Source: Allomyces macrogynus ATCC 38327
Lineage: Eukaryota > Blastocladiomycota > Blastocladiomycetes > Blastocladiales > Blastocladiaceae
Direction of reading: 5' to 3'
Assembly (NCBI GenBank): GCA_000151295.1
Contig: GG745353.1
Span: 589,891 to 653,890 of the forward strand
DNA length: 64,000 bases
Shown: one piece after another, positions 14,275 through 24,779 of the stretch
How the letters are laid out: each line of letters begins with the position of its first letter
Numbering within the stretch: the first letter of the stretch is position 1
Notes under the pieces: model-generated
Databases searched by the model: none
The model's input: only the letters and a program-made list of their open reading frames with translations
What the model was told of the DNA's origin: nothing
Made by a program: the position numbers and the translations under genes

Positions 14275-15219
14275 TCAACCTCCAATGGACAGGTTGTGCA
14301 ACGACCCTGTCCTTGGATCCGGGTCGGCCAGAAACTGCTGCAGAAAGTCGACAATCAGCGGCTCCTTCATCGCTTGCAGCTTGTACTCGGTCAGCGACTA
14401 AATCATCATGGCGAGTTAATCGCGTTTCGAGGGGAGGCCCGCATCCATTGATGCGCTCCACGTACGCACCAGCTGACCGTCGCCATTTACGTCGAGGTCC
14501 TCGAAAAACCGCGTCACGAGCTCGTGAATCCGCGCCGACTGGTCCTCGTTGTAGAAGGCAGAGTACTGGAGAGAGAAATGCACAATCCGTCAGTCGTAAA
14601 CCCCGGCCGCGATCGTGCAGCAAGCAACACGAGCAGCACGCATACCATTTGCGACATGATCTTGAAGAGCTCTTTTCGCTCAATGAACCCGTCGCCATTG
14701 ATATCGTAGATGCGAAACGACACTACACACACCACATTGCGTCAGTTCTCCACCCCCCCCCCCCCCCCCCAGGGATCGCAGCCCCCGGGGGTCGGTACAC
14801 ACACTCGAGCTTCTCCTCGGGCGTCCCACGCGAAAACACCGACAGCCCATGCACAAACTCTCGGAAATCAATCGTCTTGTCGCCGTTCTCGTCAAACGCA
14901 TCGAATAGCCGCTCCAAGAAGATATTGCCGGCCGTCCACGACGAGACATACGGGTGAATCGTGGCCTTGAACTGCTCTTTCGTTATTGTCGACGTTTCCG
15001 GATCAGCGATGCGCTCAAAGTCGGCGCGCATGCGCCGAATCTCGGCGTGCGTGACTAAAGATGGTGCGACGCTGGCAAGCGTCAGCTCGTGCATGCGCTG
15101 AGCGACGGTCGAGTTGGATGGTGGCGGTGCACAATGGGGCGTTGGAGAGAGAGTGAGAGCGTACAGTGCGACTTGCGCTCAATCTCCTCGTCCTCGACGC
15201 GTGACGGGCGCTGGCCCAT
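14275..15219 (-). CDS. EF-hand calcium sensor, calaxin/calcineurin-B-like, predicted N-myristoylated
   Basis: Five exons (15219-15165, 15054-14803, 14722-14646, 14565-14470, 14397-14275) join in phase to a 200-aa protein. It begins MGQRPS, a good N-myristoylation signal. Three canonical EF loops are seen (DENGDKTIDFRE, DINGDGFIERKE, DVNGDGQLSLTE) after one degenerate N-terminal hand. The segments KSHFTHAEIRRM and GLSVFSRGTPEEKL recall calaxin (EFCAB1), a calcium sensor of outer-arm dynein in cilia, and also calcineurin-B/CBL proteins. The C-terminal tail (EPLIVDFLQQFLADPDP) resembles the calaxin tail. A flagellar role is therefore plausible but not proven, and myristoylation would be more typical of the calcineurin-B/CBL side. 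Intron 2 contains an 18-base homopolymer. Confidence 0.85.
14753..14770. repeat. poly-C tract (18 C on + strand)
   Basis: An uninterrupted run of 18 C lies inside intron 2 of the EF-hand gene (an oligo-G run in the transcript). It may be length-variable or an assembly-sensitive site. Confidence 0.85.
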
Positions 15220-16227
15220 AGTGGCAGCGCGTCGGAAACGGAGTCGACGCTGGCTGGCGAACACCCAGGACACAGGTCACGTCGGATCCAGACGGCAAAT
15301 GCGAACCGGGGACGCGACAGGCGGCCCAATAACGAGCTGCCTAAGAACGAGCTGCCTAAGAACGAGCTGCCCAAGAACGAGCTGCCCAAGAACGAGCCGG
15401 GGGGACGAGGCTCCGAGCGAGTCGGACGAACGTGATGCGCTTGCCGTCGAGGCGCCGCGACAGGCCAGCGTACTCGGAGAGGAGAAAGCTGCGTGACGTG
15501 AAGCACGCTTCCCCTGGCCGCAAAATGGTCCTCGGTCGGTGGCAAGTCGGCAGTGTCGTTCACAACGGGCGTGAACGAGGGCCGTGTTGGTGCGTGCAGT
15601 CGTGTTTGTCCACGCAGCGGAAATGAGTGGAGCAGCTTGCAGCAGCAGTTGCACTGGCTTGTCCTAATCGGTGGATGGTCGAGCGAGCGCCGGACAGAGC
15701 AGATTGCAGCAAGTCGATGGATTCGGTGACTGCCGTCGGCCCAAGTCGAGAGCGCCGTCGACGCCGTGCAGCTGGAAGAGCTTGCGCGAGCCAAGTGCCA
15801 GCAAGCGACGGTGGCGGCAGCACCGGCAGGAGATGTTGCAAGCGACGATCCTGCACGCGAGAGGTGGAACAGGTCCACCGCCAATGTCGGAAGCACCAGA
15901 ACGCGCCGTTGCTTGGGATTGAACGCGTGTCTCCCACCGCGACGTGCCCCCAGGAGCCGGTACACGTGCCAGTTCATTGCCCCGAGGGCTGAATGCGTTG
16001 GCGATCTGCCATCCCTGTCGACAGAGGGCGCGGTGATGAAAGGCACGTGCAGACCTCCGAAAACACTTCGTGCAAGCCCACACACGCGCAACTCGCGCAA
16101 CCACCACCGATCCGACCCCCGCCCGACCCAACCACAAAATCGCACGACGCCCAAGACCCACAACGTCTTCTCCCTCCTGGCACCCACAACCGGTATCTCC
16201 AGCAGCGACTCGAACATTATTTCCAAG
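15220..16227. other. divergent intergenic region between EF-hand and malate dehydrogenase genes
   Basis: About 1 kb between two divergent starts. It contains a 15-bp tandem repeat at 15331-15399. The long minus-strand open frame across it (16499-15015) shows no domain and is treated as a shadow. No other element is recognised. Confidence 0.5.
15331..15399. repeat. 15-bp tandem repeat, about 4.6 copies, upstream of malate dehydrogenase
   Basis: Four full head-to-tail copies of AACGAGCTGCCTAAG or its one-base variant AACGAGCTGCCCAAG, then a partial copy. It sits roughly 0.8 kb upstream of the malate dehydrogenase ATG and just over 100 bases upstream of the EF-hand ATG, so it may be promoter-embedded. 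Confidence 0.9.
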
Positions 16228-17649
16228 ATGATGGCCACCAAGCTCTTCGCGCGCAACTTTGCCTCGTCGGCCGTTGCTGTACGGATCACGCTTACCACGC
16301 GCGTGTGATCGCACGCGCGACAGCATTCTCGACAGCGTTGCGCCCGGCGCGATCGCGCACGCTCAGCGACTTGGATCCTACGCGCGTGCCGGTCGAAAAG
16401 CGGACGCTGCTGATCATGCTCTGCGTCGCGTCGTGCTCGTGGATGCTCGCCATCGGTCTTTGCGCCGATCAGGAACAGCAAATAGCTAACGCGCGCCACC
16501 CTGTTCGACCTGGATCCTCTCTTCTAGTACAAGAAGGTTGCCGTCCTCGGCGCCGCCGTACGTATCGCATGCTCAATTTTTTCCGGTGATCCGTTCCAGA
16601 GCCGCGACGCTAACCCGCTCTCGTCATATCTGATCCTCCTTCAACAGGGCGGTATCGGTCAGCCGCTGTCGCTTCTGCTCAAGCAGAAGACGGGTCTCGT
16701 CTCGCACCTGTCGCTGTTCGACATTGTCAACACGCCCGGTGTCGCCGCCGACCTGTCGCACATCAACACGCCCGTCAAGGTCACGGGCCACAAGGGCAAC
16801 GACCAGCTCGATGCCGCGCTCGAGGGCTGCGACGTGGTCGTGATCCCCGCCGGTGTCCCGCGCAAGCCGGGCATGACGCGCGACGATCTGTTCAACATCA
16901 ACGCCGGGATCGTCAAGTCGCTCGCCGAGGCCTGCGCGCGCACGTGCCCGAACGCGCACTTCCTGATTATTTCGAACCCCGTCAACTCGACCGTCCCGAT
17001 CTTTGCCGAGGTCCTCAAGAAGGCCGGCGTCTACAACGAGAAGCACCTGTTTGGTGTCACGACGCTCGATGTTGTCCGTGCCTCGACGTTTGTCGGGCAG
17101 ACCAAGGAGGTTGACCCGACGGACGTGCACGTGCACGTGGTCGGTGGCCACTCGGGCCCGACGATCGTGCCGCTGCTCTCGCAGACGGGCATCGAGTTCA
17201 CGCAGGAGCAGCGTGAGGCTCTGACGAACCGCATCCAGTACGGCGGTGACGAGGTCGTCAAGGCCAAGGACGGCACCGGTTCGGCCACGCTCTCGATGGC
17301 CGCGGCCGGCGCGCGCTTTGCCGAGTCGCTCCTCAAGGCCCTGCACGGCCAGGAGGGTATTGTTGAGCCCACTTTCGTCCAGTCGCCTGTTCTCGCTGAC
17401 GAGGGCGTCGAGTTCTTCTCGACCAACGTTGAGCTCGGCGTACGCTTCTTGTTCTTGCAATGTTGTGCCACGATTGGCCAGTTCACTGACCCTCTGCTCG
17501 CTTTGCTCGGTGACCGATAGACCGACGGTGTCAAGAAGATCCACCCGATCGGCGCCACGTCCGAGTACGAGAAGGAGCTCCTCTCCAAGTGCGTGCCCGA
17601 GCTGAAGAAGAACATTGAGAAGGGCTACGCCTTTGTGCGCTCGGCCTAA
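16228..17649 (+). CDS. malate dehydrogenase, probably mitochondrial
   Basis: NAD-dependent interconversion of malate and oxaloacetate. The simplest model uses exons 16228-16278, 16528-16557, 16648-17439 and 17521-17649 (333 aa). Exon 1 encodes a basic, Ser/Ala-rich leader ([17 protein letters not shown]) that looks like a mitochondrial presequence. The Rossmann glycine motif [16 protein letters not shown] spans an intron. Visible motifs are the substrate-binding [28 protein letters not shown] and the catalytic His region [13 protein letters not shown]. The 249-base first intron is long and could hide a small exon (the frame near 16321-16368 reads [15 protein letters not shown]), so the leader length is uncertain. 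The enzyme assignment is firm. Confidence 0.95.
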
Positions 17650-18125
17650 GCAGCTGTCGGTCACTCAGATCGGTTGTGAGTCGTTGCTGCACCCCCGTGG
17701 TTGGGGGGGCGCATCCATTTTCAAAATAGTTAAATTCAAGTTGGAATATGCAATGGTGAAATGCAAACTCGTTTTTTGCGTGCGAACGAGAGAGCGACAG
17801 GCAAGAGAAAGCGATTTGTGCAGCTACGAAAAAGGATGTGCGAAGCTGGCCAAACAATCTCCCAAATGGAATGCGTCACACGCACGTGTCCGGTCGTGAT
17901 CGCTCTCGTCACGCTCGTCGCGTCGTTCTGAACGGCAACGGCTCGAGCTCATCCGCAAAGCAGGCGATCAACCACCTCCTCGCGGCCAACCAGCACCGCC
18001 GCAACCACCGCCCACGTTTACGACCGACCAGTGGTCGACCAACCGATTGCACGGCCCCCTGACGCGAACGCGGCTCCGATCAACCGAGCCGAAGATCCAT
18101 TCAATCCCGGAACGAACGCGCAATC
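17650..18125. other. short intergenic region between malate dehydrogenase and Rpn6
   Basis: Tandem genes on the + strand. The first half is AT-richer and looks like a 3' UTR. No TATA box or other element is recognised. Confidence 0.5.
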
Positions 18126-19771
18126 ATGGCCGTGACGAACCTTTTGGAAACCGTCGACCGTGCCGACACGCTCGTCGAAAAGGACCCCGCGCAGGCTGCG
18201 GCCGCGTACCTCGATGTGCTGCAGTCGTCGGGTACCTACTTACGCGCTCGCACCCGGTCCCGACGAGAACGCGTCGGAAGACTGACGCACGTGCGATCCG
18301 CGTCTAGCGACGGGTGAGGAGGCCGTGCGCGCCAAGGAGGCCGCGATTCTCAAGCTCGGGCAGCTGTACCGCACGCAACGGTTCGATGGTTGCGCACGCG
18401 TACCACTTGGAGAGCGTTCGGAACGCTGATGTGGGGTGGATTCGATTGTAGGGCCGCCAAGGAGCTCGCCGCGCTCCTGAGCCAATGCCGAACGTTCCTT
18501 GACTCGCTGCCCAAGGCCAAGACGGCCAAGATTGGTGCGTTACTCGTCGACGCTTGAAAACGAACCACGAATCGCTGCAAATGACGAGTCTGACGCGTTC
18601 GCTTTCCCCCTTGCTACGTACAGTGCGGACACTGATCGACTACTTTTCCGACATCCCCGACTCGCTGGCGCTGCAAGTGCAGGTGTGCAAGGAAGCCATC
18701 GACTGGGCAGCCGAAGAGAAACGCATCTTCCTGCGGCAATCGCTCGAGACGCGTCTGGCCGCCATGTACCTGGACCACAAAATGTATACCGAGGCGCTCG
18801 CCCTGATCGCGCAACTGCTCAAGGAACTGAAGCGGCTCGACGACAAGCTGGTCCTCGTCGACGTGCAGCTGCTCGAATCGCGCGTCTTCCACGCGCTGCG
18901 CAACCTGGCCAAGGCGCGCGCGTCGCTGACTTCGGCGCGGACCGCCGCCAACTCGATCTACTGCCCGCCCGTGTTGCAGGCCGGGCTCGACATGCAGTCC
19001 GGTATTCTGCACGCCGAAGACAAGGACTTCAAGACGGCGTACTCGTATTTTTACGAGACGCTCGAGGGTTACGCGTCGCAGGACGACGTGCGCGCGGTGA
19101 CCGCGCTCAAGTACCTGTTAATGAGCAAGATCATGCTCAATGCGCCCGAGGACGTGCACTCGCTCGCGCAGCAGAAGGTGGCCGTGCGGTTTGCGAACAC
19201 GCCCGAGGTCGCCGCCATGAAGGCGGTGGCGGTCGCCCTGCAGCACCGCAACTTGCTCGAGTTTGAGCAGGCACTGTCCAACTTCCGCGCGCAGTTGACC
19301 GAGGACCCGGTCGTGCGTCTGCACTTGTCGGCGCTCTACGATACGCTGCTCGAGCAGAACCTGTTGCGCATCATTGAGCCCTACTCGCGCGTCGAGATTA
19401 CGCATGTCGCGCAGTTGGTCAAGCTGCCGCTGCAGCAGGTCGAGCAGAAGCTCTCGCAGCTGATTCTCGACGGCAAGCTCAAGGGCGTCTTGGATCAGGG
19501 CGCGTGCGTGTTGATTGTGTACGAGGAGACGCAGACCGACGTACGTTTTCGCTGATTGCGTTGAACGACGATTGCGATTCGGCAACTGACTCCGCCGATT
19601 GATCTTTACGTAGCAAACGTACCACGACGCGCTCGAGACGGTCAAGAAGCTCGGTACCGTTGTCGACAGTCTGTACCAGAAGGTGCGTCTCCCCGATCTA
19701 TTCCCCGATTCTCGGCTCGGATGGTTGCTAACGTGCTCTGATTTTCTTTGTAGGCGGCCACCCTGAGCTGA
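18126..19771 (+). CDS. rpn6: 26S proteasome regulatory lid subunit Rpn6 (PSMD11)
   Basis: Scaffold subunit of the 19S lid that clamps the lid to the core. Six exons (18126-18231, 18308-18380, 18452-18534, 18624-19540, 19614-19682, 19754-19771) give 421 aa, about the length of human PSMD11. Conserved stretches include LVDVQLLESRVFHALRNL, ARTAANSIYCPPVLQ, LDMQSGILHAEDKDFKTAYS, YEDP-type PEDVHSLAQQK and the PCI winged-helix RIIEPYSRVEITHVAQLVKL followed by QKLSQLILDGKLKGVLDQG. The donor at 18381 was chosen because it restores RAAKELAALLSQC in frame. The last exon codes only five residues and the stop. Confidence 0.95.
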
Positions 19772-20566
19772 GCGGACCATGCTCGTTGAGTCGGTCCGAC
19801 GATGGGCGTGATGGGGCAGCACGCAGCACGAGGGGGAGGACCCAGAGTGCCGTCGGAAGAAATACGATTTCAAATGTGCTCAATCATTTCGCCCAGCGAT
19901 CATGGAAAAGGGGGCCTGGACCAGAACAATCAGGAGAGGCACGGGGCGCCAACCGACGACGGCACCTCCCAGCATCAAATGGTACAAATGAAATCATGCC
20001 GGTCGATCCTCTGGTTCCGGTGCGGTCCGTTTTGTGGAACGCTGGCGTTTTGTGCGCGAGCGGGGGGGAGTAGGGTGGCGACCGTGACGACGAAAGGAGG
20101 TCGGGCGCGGCCGCGATGGCGAAGAAAAGAGGCCCCAGTCACGCGATCGCGTCGTTCCTTGGCTTCGCACGGGCGCGCTTGGCACAACCTGCTCGCGTCT
20201 CTGCATCATCCGGCATGGGCAAGTCGCGGGCGAGCACCAAATCGCGACAATCGCTTGGTGCAACCCACATCACGGGGGACGCGCGCCGTGCTGTCCTGCG
20301 TGCGGAAACGCGTTCGCGTCGATCGTCGTTGGGTCCCCCACTTCGCGCGTCCGCGCCATTGGCTTCGAGCGTTCCGCGCCGTTCCTGATTTGTCCTGAAC
20401 GCTGACCGACCAAGGAAGGGCCGCGCGTCCTCGACCCTCGGGGCCATATAACGCTCACGCTCCCCCGCTCCCGGCTGCTCGCGCTCGACCCCCTCAGCCC
20501 CAGCTCTTTTGGACCAACTCCGACCCGACCCAACCAACTCACGGCGCACGCACCTCCACCACAATA
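19772..20566. other. intergenic region between Rpn6 and NIPSNAP; no gene seen
   Basis: Open frames here are Arg-rich shadows. A weak TATA-like CATATAAC lies at about 20446-20453, some 115 bases before the NIPSNAP ATG. Otherwise nothing is recognised. Confidence 0.45.
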
Positions 20567-21722
20567 ATGCAACCGCTCTCCCGCTTTGGACCATCCATCT
20601 CTGCCCTGACCGCGGCCGCACGCCGTGCCGCGCTCTCCACGACGGCGCTCGCCGCGTCGCCCAGCACGCCGACGGCCACGAGCGCGTCGGGCCCCAAGTT
20701 GTCCGCCAAACTCGGCAACCTGATTTACGGCAACCAGGAGGCGCTGACCAAGGTCGACCAGGCGCACTCGAAGCTGCTTGCGCGCGATGAGAGCGTCATG
20801 GAGCTGCAATGTGCGCATTCCTTGCTCCTGCGCGTTTGCTGGATCGCAGAGTGCTGACGACGACGTGGTTTCGTGCCGAATAGTCCACCACGTCAAGCCT
20901 GACGCGCTCGAGGATTACATTGGGTACAGGTAAATACCGATCGCCGCGAATCGCTTTGTTTAATCTGATGGCGTTGCGGGGTCAAGCGCGCCTGAATCGC
21001 TTGCTGGACGCGTTTTTTGGAGCTGACGAGAGAATCACGCGCGCTCCGTTTCTGTAGCACCGAGCTCTACAAGTCGCTCGAGGAGTCCTCCGGCGACAGC
21101 AAGGCGCCCATCTCGCACATTGGCAGCTTCATGATCCAGATTGGCGAGCAGGACACGGCCGGTACGTTTGTTGCTTGCGCGTTTCCATCGCATCGCGGCC
21201 GTCGCGCGCCAATGACTGACCTGACGCGCCCATTTCTCCTCCTCCGACGAAAAAAAAACAGTGCACATGACGAGCTACCACGACCCGAGCGTCTACGAAA
21301 TGGCCAAGGCGAACCCCGACGACCGCGCGCGCGACCTCGAGCGCAAGTTGCGCGGCACGATCCAGTACCGCACGAACCACCTGTGCCGCGAATTCAATTT
21401 CTGGAACCCGGTTCCGATCCACGACGACGGGATTTACGAGTTGCGGTCCTACACGATCAAGCCGGGCGCCATGCTCGAGTGGGCGCACCATTGGGCCAAG
21501 GGGGTCGAGGCGCGCCGGCAACACTGTCATCCGATCGGCGCCTGGTTCTCGCAGATTGGCAAGCTCAACACGGTGCACCACTTGTGGTACTACCACAACA
21601 TGCAGGAACGCAAGGAGGCGCGCGAACAGGCGTGGCAGGTCAAGGGGTGGTCGGATACGGTCTGGCATACGGTGCCGCTCGTCACGCAGCACACGACCAA
21701 TATTATGCGCCGGTTGTTCTGA
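20567..21722 (+). CDS. NIPSNAP family protein, mitochondrial
   Basis: Four exons (20567-20810, 20884-20929, 21058-21161, 21262-21722) join in phase to 284 aa. The N-terminus is rich in Arg, Ser and Ala without acids, like a mitochondrial targeting sequence. Two NIPSNAP ferredoxin-like repeats are visible: the first around FHHVKPDALEDYIGYSTEL, the second from GIYELRSYTIKPGAMLEW through QIGKLNTVHHLWYYHNMQER to the end. The segment REFNFWNPVPIHDDGIYELR is typical of the family. NIPSNAP proteins sit in the mitochondrial matrix and are linked to mitophagy and vesicle function in animals; the role in fungi is unclear. Confidence 0.92.
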
Positions 21723-22421
21723 GCACGTTGACGTCGTGGAGTCGCCGCGCACGGTGACGGCGACGGTGCGCGGCCGAACGCGGAGCCGCGTTCCGCATTT
21801 CCGGTCGCGTCGCGTCGCGTGCGCGTGCGCGTTCAAGACGATGAAGAGCTCCATGGGCCGCTCCTCGGCTCGCAGTCGGTGCACCAGCAACACCCAGCTG
21901 GCGCGCTTGGACCACCGCCAACACCCTCCCCCGTGTCGCTCGCTCGTCGTCGAGCGGTACCTCTGCGCGCTTTGAAGGGCGCCAGTCTATTTTGTCGATT
22001 TGTTTTTCTCGCGCGCTTGCCGAGCGCCACGCCTGCCTTCTTGCCGGTTTTTCCTCTCTGCAAATACCCAAATTCAATCCAAAAACGACGGAATTTCTCG
22101 ACCGCAATGTCGATAAAGATGGTTATGTTCTTCTTCACCCCCTTTCCTCTCCATTTGAGTTGGTTTGTGGTTCCCTTGGTGGCTGTGCCGCGAGGAGAGG
22201 ATGAGTGGAGGCGAGGAAGGAGCAAAGCATCGCCGGCCGGTGACGCGTCCGGGGCCGAGTGCCAATGGTCCACGTGACACCGACAGGGGGAGCGAAACAC
22301 CAACCGGCTGGCGCGGCCCTGGCCGACCGCAACGCCGACGTCAAGACCGACGACCGACGACCGGCACCGCTGCACGCAGGACGTCCAACCGCGCTCCAAC
22401 GCAGCGCCACTACCAGCAACC
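21723..22421. other. intergenic region between NIPSNAP and eIF1A; no gene seen
   Basis: About 700 bases containing the NIPSNAP 3' UTR and the eIF1A promoter. A T-rich, AT-richer segment occurs at about 21970-22170. No specific element is recognised. Confidence 0.5.
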
Positions 22422-23175
22422 ATGCCGAAGAACAAGGGCAAGGGCGGCAAGACGCGCCGTAGGGGAAAGAATGACGATGACGGTGTCAAGCGCGAGCTGA
22501 TGTTCAAGGAGGACGGCCAGGGTACTTGTCTTTTCGGCCCTCAGGGGCCGCATTGCGAGGCGGCGAGAGTCGATGGTAGACCAGGCGGCGGCGGTGCTTG
22601 AGTGCGGGCTGCCGGCGGGTGTGGGCGCGGGTCGCTTGAGGAAGTCCCAGAGTTGCGCCGTGTCTTTCGGCCGCGGGTGGCAGTAACCGACCTGACCGCG
22701 TCCGTCTGTCGCAGCCGAGCGTGGAATCGTCGACGCGCTCATGAACCAACGCTGATCGTGCGCCCCACTCCGCCCATAGAGTACGCGCAGGTCGTCAAGA
22801 TGCTCGGCAACGGCCGTCTCGAAGCGCAGTGCTTTGACAACACCAAGCGTCTGGCGACGATCCGCGGCAAGATGCGCAAAAAAGTGTGGATCAACCAGGG
22901 CGACATTATCCTGGTCGGCCTGCGCGAATTCGAGGACGAAAAGTGCGATGTCATCCACAAGTTCTCGGCCGACGAGGCGCGTGCGCTCAAGCAGCACGGC
23001 GAGCTGCCCGACACGACCAAGATCAACGAGACTGACACGTTTGCGCCCGACGAGGGTGACGGCGTCGACTTTGAGTTTGATGTCGATGAGGTACGACGCT
23101 TTGGCGTGAGCGTGGTTTGGTTGCGCGGGATATAGATGCTAACACCGTTGCACTTCTCGCGCCGCGTAGATCTAA
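22422..23175 (+). CDS. translation initiation factor eIF1A
   Basis: Binds the ribosomal A site during start-codon scanning. Three exons: 22422-22521, 22780-23090, and a mini-exon 23170-23175 that codes only Ile and the stop (138 aa). The N-terminus is the basic [16 protein letters not shown]. The OB fold includes [39 protein letters not shown] and FEDEKCDVI. The acidic tail ends FEFDVDEI, matching the conserved Asp-Ile end of eIF1A, which is what fixes the tiny last exon. The first intron is 258 bases, long for this window. Confidence 0.96.
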
Positions 23176-23617
23176 GCGTCGATGCCCGACCTATTTGGAT
23201 AAAAGCGTTGGTTACTTCGCATCTCTGGTTCTCTGGTGCTCTTGCCGTCGAAGGAGTTGTCACCTCGTGCACTGCGTTCTCAGGGTTTGGTTTCAGGACC
23301 GTTCAGGAGCCGTGTCGATGTTTCTCTCTTGCACACGTCGCGTATCCAATGAGCCAGTCCGACGTCCGGACCGCCCGCCCTCTACTGGCTAGGGCACTCC
23401 CATCCCGCTTTGAGAGCCTGGTCAGCGACGGTTACACGGTTATTTGATTGCGGTTTGATCGTTCGATCGCCTGAATTGACGATGTGACTGAAGCCGAGCG
23501 TGCCGAAGCATTTTTGCATGCTACACGCCGCGAATCACACGAAAACGACGGTTTTTCAGACGAAACTCACAACTGTGTTGGTCAAGACGACGTGCGCACA
23601 ATCAAGAGCACGAAACT
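23176..23617. other. convergent 3' region of eIF1A and eL29; no gene seen
   Basis: Facing 3' ends of two translation genes. No coding potential or structural RNA is recognised. Confidence 0.45.
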
Positions 23618-23916
23618 TTACTCCTGCATGCGGGCCTTGTTGGCGGCGAGCGTGCCGGCGCGAGCGAAACGCTGGTTGCGAAGGAACTTAGGGTCGACAC
23701 CCTTGTTGCTGCGGTACCGCGTCGTCTGGACCTTCTTGATCCCGTTGCGGTGCGCCTAGGGATTGGTAATCCGATTCGAAATCGGGCCATGGAGTGAGTA
23801 ATCCCATTCGAAATCGAACCAATCCCAAATTCCGCCAGCAGCACGAAAACGAGGAAAAAGACAAAACATACCTTCTTGTTCTGGTTGTGCGCGGTGTGGT
23901 TCTTCGACTTGGCCAT
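23618..23916 (-). CDS. 60S ribosomal protein eL29
   Basis: Exon 1 (23916-23872) codes [15 protein letters not shown] and exon 2 (23755-23618) codes [20 protein letters not shown] onward to KARMQE and TAA (60 aa). This is the full, very basic eL29 protein, whose hallmark is the NHTAHNQ start followed by HRNGIKK. The intron (23756-23871) interrupts at exactly the Lys-Lys/Ala position and carries repeated and inverted segments. Confidence 0.96.
23760..23825. repeat. direct and inverted repeats inside the eL29 intron
   Basis: ATTCGAAATCG occurs at 23774-23784 and again at 23806-23816 in direct orientation. GGATTGGT (23760-23767) and ACCAATCC (23818-23825) are perfectly complementary and could form a stem that brackets both repeats. 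No C/D or H/ACA box set is recognised, so an intronic snoRNA is not claimed. Confidence 0.6.
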
Positions 23917-24779
23917 TTTGAAGGTTTCGCACACAAGTCTGCGAGAAAACGGCCGGAAAACGAGGTTAAAATTAGAACACGACGCCAGCAGGGTCGCGAG
24001 ACGAACGAGAGCCCAACGACAACCACCACAACCACCAGAATTGCCACCGACCGCTCGTGAACCGCCCAGAACGCCGCCACCGACCGCTCACGAACCGCCC
24101 ACACCGCCACATTCTGCGCCATGTTGCCGCAGACGAGCACCGCAACGTCCGAGACAAGCGGAAATTGCACAATCAGAGGTTCCCCTCAAAATGGCAGCAA
24201 ACCGCTTGCTGATCGTCGCTCGTGTTGAGCGGTCAGCATAACCCCCGGATTCCTGCAAATTCAATCCGCCAGGAAACGTCGGCGAGCATTCCAGCGAATG
24301 CGAGGGAAACGGGGGGCTCGCGGCGGTAATTAACGCCAAGTCGATGACGGATGGACCAGCGTGTCCAGGGGTCACGGCGCGGCGGTAGAGGGGCAAAAAA
24401 TGGCGCAACGAGACAGCAAGCGGTCGATTTCGCTTGGGGCGTCGTTCGCGAGCGCGGCGGAGCGGCGGCAGCACGATTGCTGAACCGGCATGGTGGCGGC
24501 CGTGGTAACGGTGGTCGTCGTTGGCTGCAGGAATGCTGGTGGGCTGCACAAACCTCTGTTCGAGTTGCGTATGGACGAAGAGGGGATTGCATCGGCCAAA
24601 CGGCCACCAACCTGAGCAACAGAGCGCCACATGGAAATGACATGGCCATCAATATATTAGGTTAGGTTAGATTGATTAGTGGCACAGCAAAGTGCTAAAA
24701 GACAATTGCTCGACGTTGACGTCGGCCTCTTGATGCATCTTTGCTCGACTGCCTCGCTCCAATTCCAACTGTTTGCAAC
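23917..24779. other. divergent intergenic region between eL29 and METTL25-like gene
   Basis: No supported gene. It carries a short TTAGGT-type repeat at 24657-24671. The flanks are AT-richer than coding DNA. The eL29 promoter should lie near 23920-24100. Confidence 0.5.
24657..24671 (+). repeat. short TTAGGT repeat
   Basis: The sequence reads TTAGGTTAGGTTAGA, about two and a half units of TTAGGT. It resembles a degenerate telomere-type repeat but is very short. Confidence 0.5.

Noticed and set aside
15015..16499. 494-aa open frame on the - strand
   Set aside because: It covers the intergenic repeat and malate dehydrogenase exon 1 in antisense, and lacks domains.
16624..17664. 346-aa minus-strand frame across malate dehydrogenase
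   Set aside because: Mirror frame of a highly biased coding region; composition is Arg/Leu/Asp-rich with no family resemblance.
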